A stretch of 64,000 nucleotides of DNA from Planctomycetota bacterium. Its GTDB lineage: Bacteria > Planctomycetota > Planctomycetia > Pirellulales > PLA5. Positions 38,806 through 49,201 of the stretch are shown here, in pieces; position 1 is the stretch's first letter, and every line of letters begins with the position of its first letter. The DNA lies in NCBI GenBank assembly GCA_003576845.1, contig QEVJ01000024.1, forward strand, positions 1 to 64,000. The letters are read 5' to 3'. Both the position numbers and the translations under genes were made by a program. The notes beneath the pieces are model-generated. The model ran no database searches and was not told the origin of the DNA. It saw nothing but the letters and a program-made list of their open reading frames with translations.

Positions 38806-39603
38806 TCACCCCGCCGCCCGCGTCGCGCGCCGGGTGCGTTCGACGAACTCACGATAGTCTTCCGGCGTGTCGATGCCGATCGAAGGCTCGTTGACGGTCG
38901 AAACGAGAATCGTGTTTCCCGTTTCGAGAACGCGAAGCTGTTCGAGGTTCTCGAGTTGTTCGAGCGGCGACCGCGGAAGCTTCGCCAGATTCGACAAGAA
39001 CTCGCGACGATAAGCGTACAATCCTAGGTGCTGAAAAAACCGCGGCGATTCGTCGGCGAGCAACTCGTCGCGCCACTCGCGGGCGTGCGGAATCGCGGCG
39101 CGGCTGAAGTACAGCGCTCGCCCAGCCGAATCGAACACGACTTTCACACACGCCGGATCATCGAGCTTCTTGCGATCGCGGATCGGCGTGGCCAGCGTGG
39201 CCATGACGGCGGTCGGGTCCGCTTCGAGCAGTGCGATCACTTCGTCGATGGCCGCGCCGCTGAGTTCCGGCTCGTCGCCTTGGACGTTGACGACGATTTC
39301 GATGTCGACGAGATCGAGGGCGACTTCCGCCACGCGGTCCGTCCCCGAGGCGAGATTCGCGCTCGTCAATACGGCCTTGCCGCCGAACGAGCGGACGGCG
39401 CGGGCGATCTCGTCGCTGTCGGTCGCAACGCACAACCCGAACGGCCGCGTCGCGCGCCGGGCGGCTTCGTAGGTGTGCTGGATCAGCGGCTTGCCGGTCT
39501 CGGCAAGCAGCAACTTGCGCGGGAGGCGCGTGGATGCAAGCCTCGCGGGAATGACGACATAGCTGGGAAGCCGAAGCTTCAGGCCGGGAGCAGCCGTGCT
39601 CAT
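38806..39603 (-). CDS. kdsB: 3-deoxy-manno-octulosonate cytidylyltransferase
   Basis: 265 aa. VVIPARLASTRLPRKLLLAETGKPLIQHTYEAA is the CMP-Kdo synthetase nucleotide-binding motif; IEIVVNVQGDEPELSG has the metal-binding Asp; ESPRFFQHLGLYAYRREFL and EQLENLEQLRVLE complete the family. It activates Kdo with CTP for lipopolysaccharide core. Implies an LPS-type outer membrane. Convergent with the upstream lipoprotein; only 6 nt separate them. Confidence 0.93.
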   Translation of the reverse strand: MSTAAPGLKLRLPSYVVIPARLASTRLPRKLLLAETGKPLIQHTYEAARRATRPFGLCVATDSDEIARAVRSFGGKAVLTSANLASGTDRVAEVALDLVDIEIVVNVQGDEPELSGAAIDEVIALLEADPTAVMATLATPIRDRKKLDDPACVKVVFDSAGRALYFSRAAIPHAREWRDELLADESPRFFQHLGLYAYRREFLSNLAKLPRSPLEQLENLEQLRVLETGNTILVSTVNEPSIGIDTPEDYREFVERTRRATRAAG

Positions 39604-39897
39604 GGTCGGTGCCTTGAGGATGTGCCGCCGCGGGTGGCCGCGCGGGGTTGCGTGTGGGGAGTGGACAGTGGACGGTGCAAAGAGCGCGGAAATTCGCGAG
39701 CGCCTATTTTGGTTCGGGATTCATAGCGATTCGCAAGCCTTTTGGCGAGAGCAATTGAGCCGTGCGGCGTGATAGCAGTGCTTGCATTGTCGAGCGTCGA
39801 GCGGCGTCGCGGACTTGTCTCGCGCCGCGGCATCGCTTAGGCTGCCCCATGCTCAAGAGTCACGAGGACTTGCGCGCAGGATGCCCTTGGACAAGCG

Positions 39898-42096
39898 ATG
39901 GATGCCATGTCGAGCCACTTGATTCGGGTTGTTCCGGACGACGGTTTGGACGTCGTTACGCCCGACGAGGACGCCGTCCACGGCGCTACGGCCCGCCGCT
40001 TTTCCGCGCCGCTGCGGCGGGCGATCTTGCGGACGCGAAATTGGCTGCTCGAACGCCAGCACGCCGACGGTTATTGGGAAGGCGAGCTCGAAGGCGACTC
40101 GATTCTGCAAACCGAGTACCTGTTGTTGCTCGCGTTCCTCGGCCGCGAGAAGTCGGCGGTCGCCGCACGGGTTGCCGAGCGGCTCGTCGAGACCCAGTGC
40201 GCCACCGGCGGCTGGGGCCAATATCCCGGCGCGGGCATCGACATCAGCGCGAGCGTGAAAGCGTATTTCGCGCTCAAGCTTACCGGACACGCGCCGCACC
40301 TCGATTACATGCAGCGGGCACGAGCGGCGATCCTCCGCCACGGCGGGGCGGACGCGGTCAACAGCTTTACGCGTTACTACCTCGCCCTCTTGGGCCAGGT
40401 TCCCTACGAACTCTGCCCCGCCGTCCCGCCGGAGGCGATGCTTCTGCCGACGTGGGCGCCGGTGAACATCTACCGGATTAGCGCCTGGTCGCGGACGATT
40501 TTCGTGCCGCTGTCGATCGTCTGGGCGACGCGGCCCGTGCGAAAGCTTGACGCCGGCCAGGGAATTCGCGAGTTGTTCCTGTGCGAACCGAAAGATTGGC
40601 GCCCGCTCGCGTGTCCCGGCAAGAAGTCGACCGGCAAGTTGAGTTGGGCCGGCTTCTTTCGCGGTGTCGATCGCGCGATCAAGGCGTGCGAACGCGTCGG
40701 CTTCACGCCGCTGCGCCGCCGGTCCGTGGAAGCCGCGCGGCGGTGGATGCTCGATCGCTGCGAAGGCTCAGACGGGCTCGGCGCGATCTTTCCGCCGATC
40801 ATTTGGGTGGCCATCGCGCTCAAGGGGCTCGGATACGCCGACGAGAGTCCCGAAGTGCAATACAACCTCGACCAGCTCGACGCGCTGATGCTCAAAGGCG
40901 AAACGAGTACGCGGCTCCAGCCCTGCAAATCGCCCATTTGGGACACGGCGATCGCGATGCGGGCGCTCTCCGAAAGCGGCGTCGACGCGGCGAGTGATGC
41001 CATCTGGTCGGCTACCGAATGGCTGCTGTCGAAGGAAGCGACGATCGAGGGCGATTGGGCGAAAACCGTTCGCGCCGAGCCCGGCGGCTGGTATTTCGAG
41101 CACGCCAACGCGTTCTATCCCGACGTCGACGACACGGCGATGGTGCTCATGGCGCTCAATCCGCCGCCCGCCGCGGAGGGCGGCGATATGCCTGACGACG
41201 TATTGCCGCCGGGGCTTTCGGTCGTTGACGCGGGCAGAACGCGCGACCTGGGCGCGGCGCGGCAGCGTGCCGCGCTCGTCGATCGCGTTGCCGCGGCAAC
41301 AGAGCGCGGCCTGGCGTGGACGCTCGCGATGCAGAACCGCGACGGCGGTTGGGGCGCGTTCGATCGCGACAACGACATGCAGGTACTCTGCGAAGTGCCG
41401 TTCGCCGACCACAACGCAATGATCGACCCCAGTTCGCCCGACTTGACCGGTCGCGTGCTCGAAGCGCTCGGACGTTTGGGCAAGCGCGTAGGTGATCCCG
41501 CGGTCGATCGGGCGCTCGCGTACGTCCGCCGAACGCAAGAGCCGGACGGCAGTTGGTATGGCCGCTGGGGCGTGAACTACATCTACGGCACCTGGCAAAC
41601 GCTCGTCGGACTCGCGGCGGTCGGCGTGCCGCAGGACGATCCGGCGATGGTCGCGGGCGCGAATTGGCTTCTGACGTGCCAGCAGCCGAGCGGCGGCTGG
41701 GGCGAGTCGCCGGATAGCTACGCCGACCGCTCGCGGCGCGGCATCGGTCCGCCGACCGCGTCGCAAACGGCGTGGGCGGTGATGGGCCTGCTCGCGGCCG
41801 GACTCCACCAGCATCCGGCCACTGCCCGCGGCGTGCGGTTCCTGCTCGCACAGCAGAACGACGACGGCGCCTGGGACGAAACGGAGTTCACCGGCACGGG
41901 CTTTCCGCTCGTGTTCTATTTGCGTTATCACCTCTACCCGATCTACTTCCCGCTCCAAGCCCTAGCCCGCTGGGCAAAAGCCATCGGCGCCGACCTTCGC
42001 CAGGGCGACGATGCGGCGTGTGCCTTCGACGAGGACAGTGCATCCGGCGTCGCAACCGCGCCGCAACCGCTAACGATCTTTGCAGACTGTGACTAA
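39898..42096 (+). CDS. shc: Squalene-hopene cyclase
   Basis: 732 aa, normal length for bacterial Shc. The catalytic DxDD motif is in [16 protein letters not shown], the QW repeats include [50 protein letters not shown] and [14 protein letters not shown]. It cyclises squalene to hopene/diplopterol at the membrane. It is followed 41 nt later by hpnH, so the two form the hopanoid unit. An alternative start at 39907 (MSSHLIRVV) is possible. hpnC/D/E (squalene synthesis) are not in this window. Confidence 0.95.
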   Translation: MDAMSSHLIRVVPDDGLDVVTPDEDAVHGATARRFSAPLRRAILRTRNWLLERQHADGYWEGELEGDSILQTEYLLLLAFLGREKSAVAARVAERLVETQCATGGWGQYPGAGIDISASVKAYFALKLTGHAPHLDYMQRARAAILRHGGADAVNSFTRYYLALLGQVPYELCPAVPPEAMLLPTWAPVNIYRISAWSRTIFVPLSIVWATRPVRKLDAGQGIRELFLCEPKDWRPLACPGKKSTGKLSWAGFFRGVDRAIKACERVGFTPLRRRSVEAARRWMLDRCEGSDGLGAIFPPIIWVAIALKGLGYADESPEVQYNLDQLDALMLKGETSTRLQPCKSPIWDTAIAMRALSESGVDAASDAIWSATEWLLSKEATIEGDWAKTVRAEPGGWYFEHANAFYPDVDDTAMVLMALNPPPAAEGGDMPDDVLPPGLSVVDAGRTRDLGAARQRAALVDRVAAATERGLAWTLAMQNRDGGWGAFDRDNDMQVLCEVPFADHNAMIDPSSPDLTGRVLEALGRLGKRVGDPAVDRALAYVRRTQEPDGSWYGRWGVNYIYGTWQTLVGLAAVGVPQDDPAMVAGANWLLTCQQPSGGWGESPDSYADRSRRGIGPPTASQTAWAVMGLLAAGLHQHPATARGVRFLLAQQNDDGAWDETEFTGTGFPLVFYLRYHLYPIYFPLQALARWAKAIGADLRQGDDAACAFDEDSASGVATAPQPLTIFADCD

Positions 42097-42108
42097 TCGA
42101 TCATATTT

Positions 42109-42137
42109 CCCCAGCCCCCAGCCCCCAACCCCCGTTC
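42109..42137 (+). repeat. C-rich leader directly upstream of hpnH
   Basis: Tandem CCCCAG/CCCCCAG units end 3 nt before the ATG. It belongs to the class of C-rich leaders that also abut nagB, the M50 protease and the last GT4, but its repeat unit differs (CCCCAG, not CCCTGAC). No Shine-Dalgarno is present. Confidence 0.55.
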
Positions 42138-43262
42138 ATGGGCGTTCCCTTCTCGCAAATGGCGACCGTCGCCCGCTACGTGCTCGCACAAAAGCTGCGC
42201 GGCCGAGAGCGGTATCCGATCGTCTTGATGCTCGAACCGCTGCTGCGCTGCAATCTGTCTTGCGCGGGCTGCGGCAAGATCCAGCATCCGGCCGAGATTC
42301 TGCGGCGACAGCTTACGCCCGAGCAGTGCTTTCGCGCGGTCGACGAATGCGGCGCGCCGATCGTGTCGATTCCCGGCGGCGAGCCGCTGTTGCATCCCGA
42401 CATCGTGCCGATCGTCGAGGGCCTGGTCGCGCGGCGGAAGTACGTGTATCTGTGCACGAACGCGATCAAGCTCGAAGAGTCGCTGCCGCGGTTTCGGCCG
42501 TCGAAGTACCTGACGTTTTCGGTCCATCTCGACGGTCCGCGCGAAGAGCACGATCGCGCCGTTTGCCGCCCCGGAATCTACGACATCGCGGTGGCGGCCA
42601 TCCGCGCGGCGGTCGCGAGCGGCTTTCGTGTGACGACGAACACGACGCTCTACGACGGCGTCGATGCGGAGCGGATTCGCGAAATGTTCGACACGCTCGC
42701 GGAGCTGGGCGTCGAAGGCATGATGCTCTCGCCGGGTTACAGCTATGCGAAAGCCCCGGACCAGGACCACTTTCTCAAACGGCAGAAGACGCAAAGCCTG
42801 TTCCGGCGGATTCTGGGCAATCCTCGCCGCGACTGGAAGTTCAACCAATCGCCGCTGTTCTTGGAGTTCTTGCAAGGCCGCTTTCCGCTCGAATGCACGC
42901 CCTGGGGCAATCCGACGTACAACGTCTTCGGTTGGCAGAAGCCGTGCTACCTGCTCGATGAGGGCTACGTCGACTCGTTCGCCGAGTTGCTCGCCGCCAC
43001 CGAGTGGCAGCGTTACGGCCAAGCCAGCGGCAACCCGCGATGCGCCGATTGCATGGTCCACTCGGGCTACGAGCCGACGGCGGTCGACGCGACGTTCTCT
43101 TCGCTGCGGGGCCTGCTGACCACCGCGCGGCTCATGGTGTTCGGACCGCGTCGCGCCGCCGCAGAAGAACTTATCGGCGCGAACACGCCCGCCGAATCGC
43201 CGATCGCCGTCGATTTGCCGGTTGTGCCGCTGCAATTGCAGTTCGAGAACAAGGCATCGTAG
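42138..43262 (+). CDS. hpnH: Adenosyl-hopene transferase (radical SAM)
   Basis: 374 aa. The radical SAM cysteine triad is in [31 protein letters not shown] is the GGE motif and [17 protein letters not shown] the substrate-proximal strand. HpnH adds an adenosyl group to diploptene, the first step to extended hopanoids (bacteriohopanepolyols). Its position right after shc confirms a hopanoid biosynthesis role. The C-terminal ~130 residues match the family's extra domain. Confidence 0.94.
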   Translation: MGVPFSQMATVARYVLAQKLRGRERYPIVLMLEPLLRCNLSCAGCGKIQHPAEILRRQLTPEQCFRAVDECGAPIVSIPGGEPLLHPDIVPIVEGLVARRKYVYLCTNAIKLEESLPRFRPSKYLTFSVHLDGPREEHDRAVCRPGIYDIAVAAIRAAVASGFRVTTNTTLYDGVDAERIREMFDTLAELGVEGMMLSPGYSYAKAPDQDHFLKRQKTQSLFRRILGNPRRDWKFNQSPLFLEFLQGRFPLECTPWGNPTYNVFGWQKPCYLLDEGYVDSFAELLAATEWQRYGQASGNPRCADCMVHSGYEPTAVDATFSSLRGLLTTARLMVFGPRRAAAEELIGANTPAESPIAVDLPVVPLQLQFENKAS

Positions 43263-43380
43263 GTGGCATTGGCGGCGCTCTCCACGGAACATGGCCATTC
43301 CGCGAGTGCCGTGATAAACTACGCGTTCGAGACGGCATCGGCCCGGCCGCGAGCGATGCAGCTTACGTGCGAGGACGGCG

Positions 43381-43680
43381 ATGGAGATTCCCATACTTGT
43401 TGAACCGCTCCCCGAACGCGGGTTCCGCGCCGTCATGGGAGAGCCGCTGCATCTCGAAACCGAGGCATCGACGCGCGAAGAGGCCGTCGCAAAGCTGCGC
43501 GAACTCGTCGACCAGCGCATTGCGGCAGGCGCGCAGGTCGTCGCTCTGCCGATCGAGCCAGACAAACATCCTCTCGCCCGGTTCGTGGGCATGCTTAAGG
43601 ACGATCCGCTCGTTGAACCATGGAAACAGGCAATGCAGGAGTATCGCGACGCACACGATGACGAGGCGACCGATTCATGA
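43381..43680 (+). CDS. Antitoxin of a PIN-type toxin-antitoxin pair
   Basis: 99 aa. The first ~55 residues (IPILVEPLPERGFRAVMGEP ... ASTREEAVAKLRELVDQRI) resemble HicB-like partial RNase H folds used as antitoxins. Its stop overlaps the following PIN gene by 4 nt. Neutralises the partner by binding; probably autoregulates the operon. Confidence 0.7.
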   Translation: MEIPILVEPLPERGFRAVMGEPLHLETEASTREEAVAKLRELVDQRIAAGAQVVALPIEPDKHPLARFVGMLKDDPLVEPWKQAMQEYRDAHDDEATDS

Positions 43681-44102
43681 CGCTGGTGATCTTGGACACC
43701 GATACGTTGGTGCTGTTCCAAGAAGGACGCGAGGAAGTGTGTCGGCGCGTCTTGGCTCATGGCATGGAGGCGCTGGCCGTCACCGTGATAACCGTCGAGG
43801 AACAGTTGTCCGGTTGGTATACGCTGCTTCGCCGTGCAAAAGATAGTCAGCGAATCTCACGTGCCTATCAGCGCCTGGCGGATTCCGTCACGTTCCTCGG
43901 TCAATTTCGGATCCTGTCGTTCACCGAAGCGGCGATTGTGAGATTCGAAGCGCTCAAAGCAAGAAAGCTGGGCGTGAAATCGATGGACCTTCGTATCGCC
44001 GCGATTGCGCTCGAATTCGGCGGCACGCTCGTAACGCGCAACACCCGCGACTTTATTCGAATAGCGGGATTGGCCGTCGAGGATTGGGCCGATTCGAAAT
44101 GA
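43677..44102 (+). CDS. PIN-domain ribonuclease toxin, VapC-like
   Basis: 141 aa. The acidic PIN residues appear at VILDTDTLVLF (D7, D9), VITVEEQLSG (E), and GVKSMDLRIAAIALEFGGTLVTRNTRDF (D, D). These bind Mg2+ for RNA cleavage. ATGA overlap with the antitoxin supports a co-translated TA module. The antitoxin is not of the usual VapB type, so the pairing is by position. Confidence 0.82.
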   Translation: MTLVILDTDTLVLFQEGREEVCRRVLAHGMEALAVTVITVEEQLSGWYTLLRRAKDSQRISRAYQRLADSVTFLGQFRILSFTEAAIVRFEALKARKLGVKSMDLRIAAIALEFGGTLVTRNTRDFIRIAGLAVEDWADSK

Positions 44103-44214
44103 TCGCGAGACCGACACGTTCAATGAAGACCGGTCTGTCGATAATGGCCCGCGATTCGGGGAACGAGACCGATGGCCGTCGGACAGCGAAATGCCGTCGC
44201 TACATCGCGGCCGA

Positions 44215-45450
44215 TCACTCCCGCGGCCGGATCAGTAGCACGAGCACGATCGACGCCACGGCCAGCGAGGCGAACGTGCCGAAGATGGCGTTGAGCGGCA
44301 CGTTTCGATCGCGTAATACGCCGAAACCCCAATCGGCCAGTCCTCCGCAACTGATGCTCACGAAATTCATGATGCCGTAGCCCGTCGCCCGCAACTCGGG
44401 CCGGACGATCTGCGAGAGGATCGGCATGTTGTTGCAGTCGAACAGGCCCCAGCCCAGGCCGAAGAGGATCAGAAACGCGACGGCGACCGCAAGCGTGCCC
44501 GCGTTGCCGACGCCGAAGATGGCGGGCACGATGAGGGCCATGCCCAGGGCGCTCGTATAAATGCGGCCGCGACGGGTCGACTGCATCCACCGGTCTGCGA
44601 GCCAGCCGCCGGCAATCGCGCCCACGATCGCGGCGACTTGCCAGTAGAGCGTCGCGGCCACGCCCGCCTGACCCTGGCCAATGTCGAATTCTTTCTTGAG
44701 AATGGCCGGCATCCAATCGCGCACGACCCAACCGGCCATTGCGGGCAACGTGAAATAGAGCACGAGCAACGCGAACGAGCGATTGACGACCAACTCGCGC
44801 CCGGCGCCCAAGGGCGATTGCCGCGCCGCCGCGTCCTCAGAAGTCGTGCACCCCACGTCGCGAAGTAGCGCCACGAGCGGCACCGCATACACCATTCCGA
44901 ACGTGCCGCAAGCCGTGAACGCGAATCGCCAACCGAGATACGGATCGGCCGCGACATAGCCGCCGAATCCGCCCGCGATGACGCCGCAGTAGATCGCCAT
45001 CTGATGGCAGCCGACGGCCCGCGACCGCGTGCGGCCGGTGTGATAATCGGTAATGAGCGCCAGCGCCGCGGGAATGTAGAACGCCTCGCTAATTCCCATC
45101 AGGGAGCGTGCCCACAACAGTTCGTCGTACGTCTCGACGTGCCCGGTCCACCACGTGACTAGCGACCAGACGGACAGGCTGCCGCAGATCGTCAAACGGC
45201 GGCTGAAGCGATCGGCAATGTAACCCCCGACGAGGCTGAAGACGGCATACACCCACTTGAACTGCCCGAGCATGAAGCCCCAAAGTTCCTCGCGATTCTC
45301 CGCCTGTCCGAGGCTCGGAATCGACTCCATGACCGACGACTGCATCGACGCGAGCATCTGCCGGTCGAGATAGTTGAGCAGCGCGACTGGCATCAAGAGA
45401 GCGACGACGAGCCAGGCGCGGCGGGCGGAATTCGAGGCGACAGGCGGCAT
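44215..45450 (-). CDS. Major facilitator superfamily transporter
   Basis: About 411 residues, 12 predicted transmembrane helices. NYLDRQMLASM at TM1 and YIADRFSRR, with GGWLADRWMQ in the second half, match the MFS loop 2-3 motif; the NYLDR start is typical of the anion:cation (organic acid/hexuronate) symporter group. The substrate is unknown. The nagB gene lies directly upstream on the same strand (67 nt), so amino-sugar uptake is a reasonable guess. The ATG at 45450 was chosen over one at 45486. Confidence 0.85.
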   Translation of the reverse strand: MPPVASNSARRAWLVVALLMPVALLNYLDRQMLASMQSSVMESIPSLGQAENREELWGFMLGQFKWVYAVFSLVGGYIADRFSRRLTICGSLSVWSLVTWWTGHVETYDELLWARSLMGISEAFYIPAALALITDYHTGRTRSRAVGCHQMAIYCGVIAGGFGGYVAADPYLGWRFAFTACGTFGMVYAVPLVALLRDVGCTTSEDAAARQSPLGAGRELVVNRSFALLVLYFTLPAMAGWVVRDWMPAILKKEFDIGQGQAGVAATLYWQVAAIVGAIAGGWLADRWMQSTRRGRIYTSALGMALIVPAIFGVGNAGTLAVAVAFLILFGLGWGLFDCNNMPILSQIVRPELRATGYGIMNFVSISCGGLADWGFGVLRDRNVPLNAIFGTFASLAVASIVLVLLIRPRE

Positions 45451-45517
45451 GGCCGCATTATCGCCAGTCGAACGCCAATCCAACACCCGCGATAGTACGC
45501 CAAGATTTTTCGCCGAC

Positions 45518-46321
45518 CTACACCGATCGTCGCCACGTCGTCGAATAGGGCGCGCCGGGTCCTTTGGCCTGAATCCACTCGTAGTATTCGATCATCTTGA
45601 GATCGCCGGCTGCTTCGCGATCGAGAAAGTATGTCGTGTCGGCGTGCAACTGCAACGCGCTCGCCGTACATAGGCTCGTCACCGGACCTTCGATCGCCGC
45701 AGCGATGGCGGGGGCCTTCTTCTTCCCGTTCGCGACGAGCGCAATCCGCCGAGCTTCGAGTATCGTCCCCACGCCCATCGTGATCGCGTAGACCGGCACG
45801 TCCTCGGGCTTGTCGAAGAACCGGGCGTTGTCTTCGATCGTCTGTCTCGCGAGCGTCTTGATCCGCGTCCGCGAGCCGAGCGAACTCCCCGGCTCGTTGA
45901 ACGCGATGTGCCCGTCCACGCCGATGCCGAGAATTTGCAAGTCGATGCCGCCGCACTCCTTGATCCGCTGCTCGTACCACCGGCAAAACGCCTCGTAATT
46001 GTCGGTCGTGCCCGAGGGGATGTAGATATTCTGCGCGGGCACGTTGATGTGCTCGAACAGATGCTCCTGCATGAAGCGATGATAGCTCTGCTGATGATTG
46101 CGGCCGAGTCCGACGTATTCGTCGAGGTTGAACGTCGTGACTTGCGAGAAGTCGAGGCCTTCCTCGCGGTGCAAGCGAATTAACTCGCGATAAATCCCAA
46201 TCGGCGTCGAACCGGTCGCCAGGCCCAGCACGGCATTCGGCTTGGCGTTGAGCATCTTCGCCACCATCCGAGCGGCGGCGCGGCAGAGGTCTTCGTACGT
46301 GTCTTTTAGGATGATTTCCAT
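45518..46321 (-). CDS. nagB: Glucosamine-6-phosphate deaminase
   Basis: About 267 residues. LGLATGSTPIGIYREL (phosphate loop), NLDEYVGLGRNHQQSY (catalytic Asp/Glu region) and LGIGVDGHIAFNEPGS (ring-opening His) are the NagB signatures; SALQLHADTTYFLDREAA closes it. It converts GlcN6P to Fru6P + ammonia. The ATG at 46321 is preceded by a C-rich repeat, not a Shine-Dalgarno; the in-frame extension to 46387 is repeat sequence. Confidence 0.93.
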   Translation of the reverse strand: MEIILKDTYEDLCRAAARMVAKMLNAKPNAVLGLATGSTPIGIYRELIRLHREEGLDFSQVTTFNLDEYVGLGRNHQQSYHRFMQEHLFEHINVPAQNIYIPSGTTDNYEAFCRWYEQRIKECGGIDLQILGIGVDGHIAFNEPGSSLGSRTRIKTLARQTIEDNARFFDKPEDVPVYAITMGVGTILEARRIALVANGKKKAPAIAAAIEGPVTSLCTASALQLHADTTYFLDREAAGDLKMIEYYEWIQAKGPGAPYSTTWRRSV

Positions 46322-46378
46322 GGAGCAGGGGTCAGGGGTCAGGGATCGGGGGTCAGGGAAGGATTCGGGATTCGGGGA
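46322..46378 (-). repeat. C-rich leader repeat upstream of nagB
   Basis: On the coding strand repeated CCCTGACC units end in CCCCTGCTCC and touch the ATG directly. The M50 protease gene has CCCCCGCTCC in the same place. The distal part carries CCCCGAATCCCGAATCC, also seen inverted at 60763-60790. Confidence 0.65.
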
Positions 46379-46459
46379 CGCACACACGCGCGCTGCGATA
46401 CTGTGGCTGCGGGGTGCGTGCGCAGCCCCACCACTGCGCCACGCATCCGGCCGCGCATG

Positions 46460-47719
46460 TTATTCCACAACAATCGGCACGCGTTCGATGTCGGCCCAGC
46501 CGGATTTCTTGAACGGGCGGGGCATGGGTTGCGCGTTGCCCTTTTCGTCGATGGCGCGGCTGCGGAGTGTGAATTCGCCGGCCGGCAGACCCGGCAGCAG
46601 CGTCGCCCAATGGACTTTGAACAGCCGCAGCGGCCACGTGCGCGGCTGGCCCGTCGCGTCGTCGAAGCCGAGCGTGCCCGCGGGAATCTTCTTATCGGGA
46701 AGATCGCCGCCCCACGATTTCGGCGGCGGCAGTATGTCGGCGTCCTTCCAGGGTGCGGTCGTGTACTTGCGGTCGCTCGCCGGATGCGGGTCGGCTTTGG
46801 ATTCCAACCACACCTGCACCTTCGACAACCCGCCGATGCCGACTTGCGCATAACCCGTGACGGGAATCGCCGCGCCGGCCTTCACTTTCCGCGGAACCGA
46901 CAGCGTCGCCGCGAACGTCTTGAGCGGGCTGTCGACGTCGTTGTTCTGCTCGCCGTAGGTGTCGTTGGCCGCGGCGATATTTGAGAGGTAAATGTGCGAG
47001 AGCCACTTGATCGACTTGAAGCCGTAAGCCTCCGGCACGACGATCCGCACCGGCCCGCCGCGCTCGCTCGACAGCCACTCGCCATTGAGTTTGTAGCAGA
47101 CGATGACCGGCGGCAGATCGAACGGATCTTCCGGCACGCGGCCGACGGGGAGCGAACTCTTGAACATCTGCTTCGGGTCGTCGTTGTGATAGCCGTAATA
47201 GAACACGCGGCGGAGGTTTTCGCGCGGCTCGGTGAGCCAAAGAATCTCGCGTAGCGGCACACCTTCCCAAATGCCGGCGCCAAGCGGACAGCCGATGTTA
47301 AGGCACGTCATCACCTTGGCGAACCGGACGGAATGCTTCTCGGCCAGTTTTAATATGCCGGCGAAGTCGAGCGCCGTGTTGTCGGCTTTGGTCATCGGCT
47401 TACGCAACCTTGCCGGCTTCTCGGGGTCGGCCAACACTTCGAGCTGCCAGGTGTCGCGCGTCAGTCCGACTTCCGTTTTCTTCTCGGCGGGCAGCGAATG
47501 CGGCAGCGGCTCGCCGCGCGAGACGTCCTGAAACTTGTTTTGAGCGGTGAGAATCGTTTCGAGCTTCTCGATGGCTTCGGCCAATTCCGGCGCAACGTCC
47601 GCGCCGCGAACCGAGCGTGGCCAACACGCCAGGGCAACTGCGGAACCAGCGCCCAGTCTTAGGAAGTAGCGCCGAGTGAGGTCGCGATGCTGATCGAGAA
47701 ATGACGAGTAGTTTCGCAT
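46460..47719 (-). CDS. Molybdopterin-dependent oxidoreductase, sulfite-oxidase type, Tat-exported
   Basis: 419 aa. TRRYFLRLGAGSAVALACW is a twin-arginine signal. The Moco-binding region shows VMTCLNIGCPLGAGIWEGVPLREILWL, and SERGGPVRIVVPEAYGFKSIKWLSHI is the family's substrate/Moco motif. A C-terminal Mo-co dimerisation-like domain (VPRKVKAGAAIPVTGYAQVG) follows. It acts in the periplasm on sulfite or a protein/small-molecule substrate; the in vivo one is unknown. No haem domain is attached. Divergent from the Gfo/Idh gene. Confidence 0.85.
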   Translation of the reverse strand: MRNYSSFLDQHRDLTRRYFLRLGAGSAVALACWPRSVRGADVAPELAEAIEKLETILTAQNKFQDVSRGEPLPHSLPAEKKTEVGLTRDTWQLEVLADPEKPARLRKPMTKADNTALDFAGILKLAEKHSVRFAKVMTCLNIGCPLGAGIWEGVPLREILWLTEPRENLRRVFYYGYHNDDPKQMFKSSLPVGRVPEDPFDLPPVIVCYKLNGEWLSSERGGPVRIVVPEAYGFKSIKWLSHIYLSNIAAANDTYGEQNNDVDSPLKTFAATLSVPRKVKAGAAIPVTGYAQVGIGGLSKVQVWLESKADPHPASDRKYTTAPWKDADILPPPKSWGGDLPDKKIPAGTLGFDDATGQPRTWPLRLFKVHWATLLPGLPAGEFTLRSRAIDEKGNAQPMPRPFKKSGWADIERVPIVVE

Positions 47720-47890
47720 TCACGGACTCGCACGAAGTGGTTCGCAAGACGGCGGCCGATGCCGTGAATTGCCGGTCCCTTGGAGGCTAGTTATCATATC
47801 ATTTCTCGCAAATGCCATCGAACGCGAGGCAAATCCCGCTTCCCGTTCTCCGTTCATCACTTCTCCCGCCACAGCACGAAGGATCCCGCC

Positions 47891-49183
47891 ATGCCCGCCG
47901 ACGTTTCCCGCCGCTCATTCTTAGGCACAACTGCCTCCACCGCCGCCGCTTCGGCCGTCGCCACCGCCGCGACGACTTGGACCGCCAAGAGTTACGCCCA
48001 AATCAAGGGCGCGAACGACCGGATCGGCGTCGGGCTGATCGGCGCGGGCGTCATCGGCAATGCCCACATGGACGTGTTCAACAACTTGAAGGAAAAGAAC
48101 AACCTGCTGCCGGTCGCCGTGGCCGACTGCTGGAAGACGCGGGCCGACGCCGGACAAGCGAAGGTCAAGGCCGAGCATTCGCTGACCGACTATCGCAAGC
48201 TGCTCGACATGAAGGAGATCGACTACGTCACCGTCGCCGTGCCCGAGCATTGGCACTGGACGATGACGATCGATGCGATGGACGCGGGCAAGGCGGTGTA
48301 TTGCGAAAAGCCGATGACGCACTCGATTCCCGAGGCACAAGCGGTGATGAAGAAGCAGAAGGAGACCGGTCGCCCGCTGCAAATCGGCGTCCAGGCGATG
48401 TCGGACGACAGCTACATCACGGCCCGCGACGCGATTCGCAAGGGCGTTATCGGGCAAGTGATCCAAGCCCAGATCGAATACGTCCGCCGCTACGACGCGA
48501 AGGCCGGCCCGTGGCGCGAGCCGCAGGACGTCGCCAAGCACCAGAGCAAGCCGGCCGACCTCGACTGGGACGCCTGGCTCGGCTCGGCGAAGAAGATCGA
48601 CTGGAATCCGCACCATTATTTCGAGTGGCGCTGCTACTCGGCATACTCCGGCGGCATTTGCACGGACCTGTTCATTCACCGCATCACGCGGATCATGCGG
48701 GCGTGCGACTTGCTGTACCCGCGGCGCGTGGTCGGCATGGGCGGCATCTGGCAATGGCCCGACGGCCGCGATCTGCCGGACAACATCGAGATGATCTGCG
48801 AATATCCGCGCGGCATGACGGTGTACGTGCTGGGCACGATGAGCAACCGCGTGGGCATCGACCACCTGATCCGCGGCTATCGGGCGACGCTCTACTTCAC
48901 GCCGACGGGCTGGGTCGCCAAGGACAAGGACGGCAAGGTGCTCGCCGAGCACAGGAAAACCGGTGGCGAAGATCAAAACCTGCACCACACGAACCTGCAC
49001 AACCACCTCCGCAACGGGGAACCGCTCAACTGCCCCGTCGAGCTCGGTATGGCCGGCGTCGTGGCGGTGAACATGGCGAACGAAAGCTGGCGCACCAGCC
49101 AGATGATGGGCTGGGACCGGGAGAAAGAGAAGATGGTACCGGCGGATACGGTCAAGCAGAGCCACGAGCCGGAGAAGGCGTGA
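47891..49183 (+). CDS. Gfo/Idh/MocA-family oxidoreductase, Tat-exported
   Basis: 430 aa. SRRSFLGTTASTAAASAVAT is a twin-arginine signal. GVGLIGAGVIGNAHMDVF is the Rossmann NAD(P) motif; AVYCEKPMTHS is the conserved EKP; HRITRIMRACDLLYPRRVVG resembles the substrate-domain H-x-x-D region. Such exported enzymes carry bound cofactor and act on sugars or cyclitols in the periplasm. The ATG at 47891 was chosen; the frame is open upstream (47780) but lacks a signal-like start. A family A doublet begins 18 nt after the stop. Confidence 0.9.
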   Translation: MPADVSRRSFLGTTASTAAASAVATAATTWTAKSYAQIKGANDRIGVGLIGAGVIGNAHMDVFNNLKEKNNLLPVAVADCWKTRADAGQAKVKAEHSLTDYRKLLDMKEIDYVTVAVPEHWHWTMTIDAMDAGKAVYCEKPMTHSIPEAQAVMKKQKETGRPLQIGVQAMSDDSYITARDAIRKGVIGQVIQAQIEYVRRYDAKAGPWREPQDVAKHQSKPADLDWDAWLGSAKKIDWNPHHYFEWRCYSAYSGGICTDLFIHRITRIMRACDLLYPRRVVGMGGIWQWPDGRDLPDNIEMICEYPRGMTVYVLGTMSNRVGIDHLIRGYRATLYFTPTGWVAKDKDGKVLAEHRKTGGEDQNLHHTNLHNHLRNGEPLNCPVELGMAGVVAVNMANESWRTSQMMGWDREKEKMVPADTVKQSHEPEKA

Positions 49184-49201
49184 GCGGCGCTTTCGCGTGG
49201 C

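Noticed and set aside
45451-45486. Upstream start for the MFS transporter
   Set aside because: The ATG at 45450 gives the usual short N-terminus before TM1; the added 12 residues are not conserved-looking.
46322-46387. 22-residue N-terminal extension of NagB
   Set aside because: It is encoded by the C-rich tandem repeat (PDPRSLTPDP) and is not part of the NagB family.
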